From: Deltaproteobacteria bacterium
GTDB lineage: Bacteria; Myxococcota_A; JAADFL01
Assembly: GCA_013152945.1 (NCBI GenBank)
Contig: JAADFL010000067.1
Span: 1 to 28,138, forward strand
Length of the DNA: 28,138 nt
Reading direction: 5' to 3'
Position numbers and translations under genes: made by a program. Positions within the stretch are counted from its first letter, which is position 1. Each line of letters begins with the position of its first letter. The notes below the pieces were generated by a model. The model did no database searches and was not told the DNA's origin. It was given only the letters and a program-made list of their open reading frames with translations. Positions 22,771-28,138 of this stretch are shown here, one piece after another.

Positions 22771-24063
22771 ATGTTAAGCTTTGATTTAGATCAAGGTAAT
22801 CCTGCGCGGATCAGGGTTATCGGCGTTGGAGGTGCGGGAAACAACGCGGTGAACACCATGATTCAATCCGGCTTGGCGAATGTCGAGTACATCACTGCAA
22901 ACACCGATGCACAGGCACTGGACAATTCGCTGGCGCAGACACATATCCAACTCGGGACGAACTTGACCAAGGGCCTTGGCGCAGGTGGCGATCCCGAAGT
23001 GGGCCGAAACGCGGCCATGGAGGATCAGGCCAGAGTGGCCGAGGTGCTCGAAGGCGCTGACATGGTTTTCGTCGCCGCCGGAATGGGTGGTGGAACCGGC
23101 ACGGGCGGAGCGCCGGTGATCGCACAGGTGGCAAAGGATTGCGGTGCCTTGACGGTGTGTGTTGTTACCAGGCCGTTCGAGTTCGAGGGAAGGCGCCGCA
23201 AGAGGCAGGCAGAGGAAGGAATGGATGAGCTGCGTCAGGCGGCAGACACGATAATCGTTATTCCCAACCAAAGATTGTTGGATATCGTGGACACGAATGT
23301 GTCTATGGTGGATGCCTTCAGGTTGGCCGACTCGGTGCTTCTGGAGGCTGTCCAGGGCATTACGGATATCATAACCATGTCCGGCTTCGTCAATGTCGAC
23401 TTCGCGGATGTGCGGTCGATCATGATGAGCCGGGGGATGGCGCTCATGGGCACAGGAAGGGGAACCGGTGAGCACAGGGCGGCCGAAGCTGCGAGGGCGG
23501 CTGTTGCAAGTCCTCTGCTTGAAGATGTGGCTATTGACGGCGCGACCGGAGTCCTGATTAATATCACCGGCGGACAGGACATGTCGATCCACGAGATCAA
23601 CGAGGCTGCCAGGTTGATAAGTGATACCGCGCATGAGGACGCGAACATCATTTTCGGCGCTGTGGTGGATGAAAAACTGGAAGACGAGATCAAGGTGACT
23701 GTTATCGCCACCGGATTCGAGGAGACGCAGGTTCACGATCCGTCGTCCAGTCATCAGCGCAGGAGAGGGGAGCGGTTGCTCGGGAGACAGAACCGAAGCG
23801 TTCCCGCTTACATGCGAATCAATGATGAACAGGATGAGCCCGTGGATTCAAGGCCTGCCTTTGGTTCAGCCAAGGCTCCCGTGCCCCAGTTGGAAGTCGG
23901 GAGGGCGACACATGTACCTCCTCCTCCTATTGCAACTCCTGCTCATGCCATTGAGCCGCCGGAGCGACGGGTTACAAGGGAAATGCCGGCATTTAAGGCC
24001 AAGCCGGGCATGGAAGAGGATGAGTACGATATCCCTACCTTCTTGCGAAAACAGGTGGAGTAG
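22771..24063 (+). CDS. ftsZ: Cell division GTPase FtsZ
   Basis: Tubulin-like GTPase forming the division ring; 430 residues. It has an N-terminal glycine-rich [13 protein letters not shown] (16-28), the tubulin signature GGGTGTG (106-112), PFEFEGRRR (135-143), and the T7-loop region [11 protein letters not shown]. After a variable linker (about 320-415, Pro- and Arg-rich) comes the C-terminal peptide [12 protein letters not shown] (419-430), the known FtsA-binding tail. ATG 22771 follows GGGAGGTCGAG. It is the last canonical gene of the cluster, preceded by a stem-loop leader that may give it separate expression control. Confidence 0.98.
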   Translation: MLSFDLDQGNPARIRVIGVGGAGNNAVNTMIQSGLANVEYITANTDAQALDNSLAQTHIQLGTNLTKGLGAGGDPEVGRNAAMEDQARVAEVLEGADMVFVAAGMGGGTGTGGAPVIAQVAKDCGALTVCVVTRPFEFEGRRRKRQAEEGMDELRQAADTIIVIPNQRLLDIVDTNVSMVDAFRLADSVLLEAVQGITDIITMSGFVNVDFADVRSIMMSRGMALMGTGRGTGEHRAAEAARAAVASPLLEDVAIDGATGVLINITGGQDMSIHEINEAARLISDTAHEDANIIFGAVVDEKLEDEIKVTVIATGFEETQVHDPSSSHQRRRGERLLGRQNRSVPAYMRINDEQDEPVDSRPAFGSAKAPVPQLEVGRATHVPPPPIATPAHAIEPPERRVTREMPAFKAKPGMEEDEYDIPTFLRKQVE

Positions 24064-24136
24064 GGTATCTATGATGACGCGATCCAGGGGATGGGCCCGA
24101 ACCTGGAGCGTAGTACCATTTTTTGAGAGGTGACTC

Positions 24137-24655
24137 ATGCCCCATAAGGGGAGAGGCAAGAGCAGACAAAGGTCATACCGGCGCGACAGGGTCGCCGGTC
24201 CTTCGGTAGTGCAAGGGGGAACAGGAGATCGGCACCATGACACCGGATATGGACATGCAACAGGTTTCGAATACTCGGCCCCACCGAAGATAACAAGGGG
24301 ACGGGACCTTGCCAGGAAGAGACGATTGAGAGAGCCATGGGAACCCGGATGGGGAGAACCGGCTTACATGCCGTCACCGACCTCCGGCGGCAGGTGGAGG
24401 TTCTACATCCTGGCCCTTGCTCTCGCAATCCTTGCGCTTGGTGCGGCACTGACCGCCATCCATTTCTTTTTGCCGGAGATATCTCTTTTCGAGGATCGTG
24501 CCGTGGTCATGGGAACTGTCAAGGAGGGAACTGCCCGGGAACAATCTTTTCTTGTTGCTGATCTCGGGGATACAAGCACTTTCATGAGTTCCGCTTCATC
24601 ACCCCGGCCTCGTACCACACCAAGATTGATTTTCAGCATATCGAAAAATACCTAA
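24137..24655 (+). CDS. Small bitopic membrane protein after ftsZ
   Basis: No family recognised. The 172-residue product has a long, very basic N-terminus (Arg/Lys/Gly-rich, residues 1-85), one clear membrane segment (about 88-112, FYILALALAILALGAALTAIHF), and a 60-residue tail rich in Ser and Thr. By the positive-inside rule the basic part is cytoplasmic and the tail periplasmic. ATG 24137 follows GAGAGGTGA. It lies 73 bases after ftsZ on the same strand with no clear terminator between, so it is probably co-transcribed and could be a lineage-specific division or envelope factor; this is inference from position only. The last 30 residues look atypical, and a frameshift near the end cannot be excluded. 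Confidence 0.65.
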   Translation: MPHKGRGKSRQRSYRRDRVAGPSVVQGGTGDRHHDTGYGHATGFEYSAPPKITRGRDLARKRRLREPWEPGWGEPAYMPSPTSGGRWRFYILALALAILALGAALTAIHFFLPEISLFEDRAVVMGTVKEGTAREQSFLVADLGDTSTFMSSASSPRPRTTPRLIFSISKNT

Positions 24656-24678
24656 GCTACGGCGCAATCATATTTATT

Positions 24679-24690
24679 TATCGTGCGATA
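24679..24690 (+). repeat. Short inverted repeat TATCG-TG-CGATA
   Basis: A perfect five-base-pair dyad with a two-base centre, about 55 bases upstream of the porin promoter. Its outer ends (TATCG...CGATA) are the same as those of the larger dyad at 24762-24791, so both might be sites for one regulator. Confidence 0.4.
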
Positions 24691-24743
24691 CGTAAAAACC
24701 ATCCTGCCTATATGAATTGGAACGAAGTGCATTATATTTTCCG

Positions 24744-24772
24744 TTGACAGGTGCCCTAATATATCGTTATAT
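24744..24772 (+). promoter_or_regulatory. Promoter of the porin gene
   Basis: Perfect TTGACA (24744-24749). At 17 bases spacing lies TTATAT (24767-24772), or TATATC one base later. The -10 overlaps the left arm of the dyad at 24762-24791, a layout expected for repression. Confidence 0.6.
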
Positions 24773-24791
24773 ATCACATGATATAACGATA
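24762..24791 (+). promoter_or_regulatory. Nested dyad overlapping the porin promoter
   Basis: TATCGTTATAT (24762-24772) and ATATAACGATA (24781-24791) are perfect 11-base inverted arms with an eight-base centre. Within it, TATATCA and TGATATA (separated by CA) form a second, offset palindrome. The element spans the -10 and the expected transcription start. It is probably an operator for a dimeric repressor; the family is not identifiable from this alone. Confidence 0.65.
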
Positions 24792-24807
24792 CAAGGGAGA
24801 AGCCTCG

Positions 24808-26370
24808 ATGTTTAATTTCGGCACAGACTCAAACATGGAATATTCGTGGAACGAAATTTTCTTTGGTCGATTCTCTTCGTTTATGCTTTCAATGGTCGTC
24901 CTATTGTCAGGCGGCAATGTTTTCGCCGACGAACAAGGCGGCCCCGGACCGTCACTCTTTTACAAGGACGGCTTTGTCCTCAAGTTCGGGGACACGGAAT
25001 CAGAAAGGTTTTTCAGCCTCAGGATTCGCACTGCCATGGAGTTTCGTTATACTTATGCATTCACGGACCATGACACCGAGGGTTATAACCTTGTGAGCAC
25101 GGGCAAGAGGCCCGGCAATGCAAATGACTACAGCGCCTTCGATATGCGCAGGCTCAGGCTGTACATGGACGGCCGGGGACCGACGGACAAGTGGCGTTAC
25201 TACATCCACGTGCAGCTCGAGCCCCAATCAGCAGTGAACGCCAACGATGGTTACGTGGAATACGACTACGCTTCGTGGCTCAAGGCCAGGTTCGGCAGAA
25301 TGAAAATTCCTGCCTTTGGTTTGGAATTCTGGCAAAGCGGATTCAAGCTGAATGGGACGGACAGGACCATATTTACGGGAGATTCGGAGAACGACAAGGA
25401 CATGTTCGGTACAAGAACTTATGATTTTCCATCAGGCAATGCCAGGCTTAGGGTAGGTAATCACACGCTGGCAAACGGTTTTTCAACAGGTGGTATGACT
25501 CTTTACAGGTCCCAGGGGCTGTGCCTTATGGGAAACCTGGATGCAGGACGTAAAAAGCAGGTCTTGAGCTATAGCTTTGGCGTGTTCAACGGTAGGGACA
25601 CGCGGGGGTTTAATGGCTTGGACAAAAGCATGCTGGTAGCCGGGAGGCTGGGAATCAACCTGCTTTCAGGCTCTGACCCGGCAGGGCCTCTTGCAAGTCA
25701 CGGCCTTTCCAACTTCACCATGCAAGGCGACATGGGATTGAACCGCACCCCTTTGCTGAGTATGGTTGTTTCCGGCTTTTTCAACAGGGCAAGAGTCCCT
25801 TATATTTTTGTTGCAGATCCGGTTGCCGACGGTTTCATGTCGAAAAAAGATTTGCTTCACTGGTTGAAGAACTATGGATTTTCCGCGACATTGCTCTTTC
25901 GCTGGCAAGGTTTTTCAGCCGATCTCGATGCCGCCTGGGAAGAATTCATTCAGGAAGGGGCATCGAATGCGGTGTGGGACCGGTGGGCTGGAAGGATGAA
26001 TTTGGGACATTTCCTTGTTCCGGGAAAGTTGGAAGTGACCGTGAAACTGGCGTACCTTGTGCGACTGAATTCGAGCAGGCTTCAAAATTCCCTGGCCAGT
26101 GGACTGGGCCTGGTCAAGAGAGAATCGGGATGGACGGTTGAGAATGGGTTGATGGAATCGAGAGTAGGCCTCAACTGGTACATGGATGGATTCAGACAAA
26201 TGATGGCCGTGGATATAAGCTGGCTTCGTGCAAGGTTGGGCGCGGTGTCGCAGTCAGAGGCAAACAGCGTGCTTGGACTGTCCGAAGCATCTTTTAAAGA
26301 CATGTTTGCCGGGAATTCGAATGTGGAGAACGACGTCAGGTTAAGGGTGATGTATCAATATATTTTTTAA
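24808..26370 (+). CDS. OprO/OprP-like outer-membrane porin
   Basis: A 520-residue beta-barrel protein. After a long n-region comes a hydrophobic export core ending near VFADE (about residue 41). The mature part shows many alternating strands and ends in YQYIF with a terminal Phe. FDMRRLRLYMDGRGPTDKWRYYIHVQLE and KARFGRMKIPAFGLEFWQSG match the pattern of the phosphate-selective porin O/P family ('RRaRl...G...dkw.y'). Substrate cannot be inferred; many such homologues are not phosphate-specific. ATG 24808 is preceded by AAGGGAGA; a later ATG at 24886 would give a shorter signal. It has its own promoter with an overlapping dyad, so it is regulated apart from the division cluster. Confidence 0.82.
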   Translation: MFNFGTDSNMEYSWNEIFFGRFSSFMLSMVVLLSGGNVFADEQGGPGPSLFYKDGFVLKFGDTESERFFSLRIRTAMEFRYTYAFTDHDTEGYNLVSTGKRPGNANDYSAFDMRRLRLYMDGRGPTDKWRYYIHVQLEPQSAVNANDGYVEYDYASWLKARFGRMKIPAFGLEFWQSGFKLNGTDRTIFTGDSENDKDMFGTRTYDFPSGNARLRVGNHTLANGFSTGGMTLYRSQGLCLMGNLDAGRKKQVLSYSFGVFNGRDTRGFNGLDKSMLVAGRLGINLLSGSDPAGPLASHGLSNFTMQGDMGLNRTPLLSMVVSGFFNRARVPYIFVADPVADGFMSKKDLLHWLKNYGFSATLLFRWQGFSADLDAAWEEFIQEGASNAVWDRWAGRMNLGHFLVPGKLEVTVKLAYLVRLNSSRLQNSLASGLGLVKRESGWTVENGLMESRVGLNWYMDGFRQMMAVDISWLRARLGAVSQSEANSVLGLSEASFKDMFAGNSNVENDVRLRVMYQYIF

Positions 26371-26450
26371 TATTGTTATATTTATTCAAAAAAAGTCGAT
26401 GGTAAAACGAGATGATTTTCCCGTATGCTATGAACACAGTGCATTAAAAT

Positions 26451-26479
26451 TTGAAAGAAAAGGTAACCTCTGCTACTAT
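26451..26479 (+). promoter_or_regulatory. Promoter of the Cys-rich lipoprotein gene
   Basis: TTGAAA (26451-26456), a 17-base spacer and TACTAT (26474-26479), five and four of six matches, about 40 bases upstream of the start codon. The gap to the porin gene is A/T-rich with no clear terminator. Confidence 0.45.
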
Positions 26480-26518
26480 TAAAATCCACTATGGATAAAT
26501 AACCCGGGAGGGATCGAG

Positions 26519-27916
26519 ATGTTGAATATCAGGATTGGCAGTGCAGCGACCTTGGTGATCTTATTTGTCTTGGCCTTTGTCGGATGCGAAAAAAATGAAT
26601 GCTCAAGCTTCAGGGATTGTAAAACAGGAGAGATATGTCAGGCAGGTAAATGTAAACCCGGTGGAACCAGGTGTATTACGAACAAGGACTGTCCTGATGG
26701 CTATTCCTGCGTAAACATTTGCAGGAAAAATTCGGCTGATACTGACACGGACACGGATACCGACACCGACACGGACACGGACACCGACACGGATACCGAC
26801 ACGGATACCGACACGGACACCGACACGGATACGGATACGGATACGAATCACGAGGCAGACGCTCTTATTGAGGGCGAAAACCCTGCAGATGCAGAGGAAG
26901 TATCTGACGGCATGGAAGGAACAGAGGGTGAGGAAGAGTGGCAGCTCATTTGTGAACCGGGCACATTGAAATGTGACCCATCTGCGCCGGAGCAGGCGAT
27001 TGTAAAATGCAATGAAATAGGAAGATGGGAGCTTCACAAGGACTGTTCGGGATTGCACCTCAAGTGCAAAGATGCTGAATGTACTTGCGAGGAAGACAAG
27101 CGTATTTGTGTTCAGGGCGTATCAATGCAGTGTAAGAATAATACGTACTACAATGAAGATTTGTACGTCAGGTGTTCTGATTTCGGCAAGGTATGTGATG
27201 AAGGTACTGGAGATTGCCGGTTTTGCGATTCCGGTGAGGCAGGATGCCTGGAAGACAGGATCGCGGTCGGATGTGACAATGGTGAATGGAGCATGACCGA
27301 GCATTGCCTGGAAAATTTGAAGCACTGTGACAATGGAGAGTGCAAAGATGGTTGTACCAGCGACGCTGTCAGGCTCTGTATAGGAAACAAGGCTTATACC
27401 TGTGAAAGCGGCAAGTGGACCTTATCCGATGATTGCGAAAAGGCCGGCAAGATGTGTTATATAGGTGTTTGTGAGCAGGCGGAAGATCTCACCGCCCATT
27501 GGGAGCTTGTCGGCAAAATAGAGGCTGACCCTGCCGGATGTATCTATGGGTTATACAAGGGACAGGATTTCATGTTCATGGATACCGAGCAGGACGGAAC
27601 ATCGTTCAGCGTGACTGCAACAGTTTTTGCCGATAAAAAGATTGATTTCAAAGGTGGAACAATTTCGAACCAGGCCTTTTTGCTCGATGACAATGATGTT
27701 ACATATTATCAACTGGATGCTTGCACATTGAAAGGGGAATTCAAGTTCGGCGGAACCGTGGAAGACAAGAATAATATCAACGGCTATTTCCAAGCGGACT
27801 TAAAGAACTTGGAGGGAGAGTGTGACGGCTTGGTGCCGCCGGACGAGATATACACGGGAGCGCTTATGAAGGTGCCCTGCAGGATTCATTATACATTTCA
27901 TGGTTACAGGAGGTAG
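26519..27916 (+). CDS. Cys-rich lipoprotein with Asp-Thr repeat stalk
   Basis: A 465-residue predicted surface or periplasmic lipoprotein. The signal ends in lipobox FVGC (Cys23). Next come two small disulfide-type modules (CSSFRDCKTGEICQAGKC and CITNKDCPDGYSC), then 18 consecutive Asp-Thr dipeptides (residues about 74-109), an acidic Glu-rich spacer, and about five Cys-rich repeats of 40-50 residues, each with a 'C..g..W...e.C......C..g.C' pattern (about 144-330). A Cys-containing beta domain (about 335-465) ends the protein. This build is typical of lipoproteins in Myxococcota-like genomes; function is unknown, perhaps adhesion or a displayed stalk. Start ATG 26519 follows GGGAGGG. The AT-richer codon use differs somewhat from the division genes. 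Confidence 0.8.
   Translation: MLNIRIGSAATLVILFVLAFVGCEKNECSSFRDCKTGEICQAGKCKPGGTRCITNKDCPDGYSCVNICRKNSADTDTDTDTDTDTDTDTDTDTDTDTDTDTDTDTDTDTNHEADALIEGENPADAEEVSDGMEGTEGEEEWQLICEPGTLKCDPSAPEQAIVKCNEIGRWELHKDCSGLHLKCKDAECTCEEDKRICVQGVSMQCKNNTYYNEDLYVRCSDFGKVCDEGTGDCRFCDSGEAGCLEDRIAVGCDNGEWSMTEHCLENLKHCDNGECKDGCTSDAVRLCIGNKAYTCESGKWTLSDDCEKAGKMCYIGVCEQAEDLTAHWELVGKIEADPAGCIYGLYKGQDFMFMDTEQDGTSFSVTATVFADKKIDFKGGTISNQAFLLDDNDVTYYQLDACTLKGEFKFGGTVEDKNNINGYFQADLKNLEGECDGLVPPDEIYTGALMKVPCRIHYTFHGYRR
26738..26845 (+). repeat. 18-copy hexanucleotide repeat coding for Asp-Thr
   Basis: Eighteen in-frame GAY-ACN units (GACACG, GACACC, GATACG, GATACC and one GATACT). All changes are silent third-position differences, so the peptide is a uniform Asp-Thr ladder while the DNA is not perfectly uniform. 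Six-base units keep the reading frame when copy number changes. Confidence 0.97.
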
Positions 27917-27972
27917 ACCCTCCTTGGCCCCTGCTGTTGTTTTATTCTTATTTTGGTTATGACAAAATCGTG

Positions 27973-27997
27973 AAAAAAAACAGGCACTTGAACTGCC
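27973..27997 (-). terminator. Weak intrinsic terminator candidate for the minus-strand gene
   Basis: Read on the minus strand: GGCA (27994-27997), a seven-base loop and TGCC (27983-27986), followed by eight T residues (27973-27980). The stem is only four base pairs, but it lies about 36 bases after the stop at 28033, where a terminator is expected. Confidence 0.4.
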
Positions 27998-28032
27998 GGC
28001 ATTATTGCCCCTCGCAACCGGGTACAAGGATT

Positions 28033-28138
28033 CTAGTGATAGATACTCTTTTTCGATAGATTGTCGTCGAGTATCTCGAGTGCCTTTGCTACTCTTTCGA
28101 CCTCCGGTATTGAGAGCCTGAAATGATTGGGCGGGAAG
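28033..28138 (-). CDS. C-terminal fragment, probable PLP-dependent aminotransferase
   Basis: Only the last 34 codons are inside the window; the stop (TAG) is at 28033-28035. The visible residues end the protein with HFRLSIPEVERVAKALEILDDNL. This resembles the tail of class I/II aminotransferases, where a short strand (HFRLS) precedes a final helix (EVERVAKALEIL). The identification rests on this short pattern alone and could be wrong. The gene converges with the Cys-rich lipoprotein gene across a 116-base gap. Confidence 0.45.
   Translation of the reverse strand, partial: FPPNHFRLSIPEVERVAKALEILDDNLSKKSIYH

Noticed and set aside
22786-23754. Minus-strand open frame of 322 codons inside ftsZ
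   Set aside because: It is His/Arg-rich, matches nothing and lies wholly opposite FtsZ, whose motifs are complete.
24083-24124. TCCAGG/CCTGGA hairpin followed by a T-run after ftsZ as an intrinsic terminator
   Set aside because: The six-base-pair stem has a 13-base loop and the T-run begins 11 bases after the stem, too far for a standard intrinsic terminator.
26738-26845. CRISPR-like or tandem regulatory repeat
   Set aside because: It is a six-base, in-frame coding repeat without spacers inside an intact lipoprotein gene.

Overview
The window looks like chromosomal DNA from a Gram-negative, diderm bacterium, most likely a member of the former Deltaproteobacteria (Myxococcota, Bradymonadota or related lineages). 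Three things point there: several lipoproteins with Cys lipoboxes and outer-membrane beta-barrel proteins; PEGA-domain, TPR/AIM24-like and Asp-Thr-repeat Cys-rich lipoproteins of the kind common in those lineages; and an FtsI with a C-terminal PASTA domain. MurE carries a DNPR motif, so the peptidoglycan is predicted to contain meso-diaminopimelate. No mobile element, CRISPR array or phage was seen. The lineage call is inference from protein style, not from a marker-gene comparison.

Layout. 1-1276 (minus): 3'-truncated thioredoxin gene and an SDR/FabG-like reductase. 1481-3058: TPR protein with an AIM24-like C-terminus. 3165-3399: sigma70-type promoter, tRNA-Gly(GCC) and tRNA-Cys(GCA). 3417-7019: four envelope genes (TPR plus predicted beta-barrel, probable lipoprotein, two-PEGA membrane protein, small lipoprotein) that I cannot assign to a known system. 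7035-7598 (minus): stand-alone pyruvate-kinase C-terminal-like domain, divergent from a lipoprotein at 7799-8431. 8432-8782: long leader with a palindrome/direct-repeat pair, a promoter and three tandem MraZ-box-like 10-mers. 8783-24063: division and cell wall (dcw) cluster mraZ-rsmH-ftsL-ftsI-murE-murF-murD-ftsW-murC-ddl-ftsQ-ftsA-ftsZ, then a small membrane protein gene. 24679-26370: dyad-rich promoter and an OprO/OprP-like porin. 26519-27916: Cys-rich lipoprotein with 18 Asp-Thr repeats. 28033-end (minus): tail of a probable aminotransferase gene.

The dcw genes supply most cytoplasmic precursor steps (MurC, D, E, F, Ddl), the septal synthase pair (FtsW/FtsI) and the divisome core (FtsL, Q, A, Z), apparently as one long transcription unit under MraZ autoregulation. 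mraY, murG and murB are missing from the positions they normally occupy, and the flanking genes overlap by 1-4 bases there, so nothing is left in the gaps. From ftsL to ddl almost every junction is a TAATG, TGATG or NTGA overlap. The one apparent break, between ftsL and ftsI, is exactly filled by a 15-codon ORF overlapping both neighbours.

No fully convincing new system can be demonstrated from sequence alone. The best leads are the 3417-7019 envelope cluster, the three-gene-deficient dcw cluster with its possible coupling mini-ORF, the hairpin before ftsZ and the nested dyad at the porin promoter.
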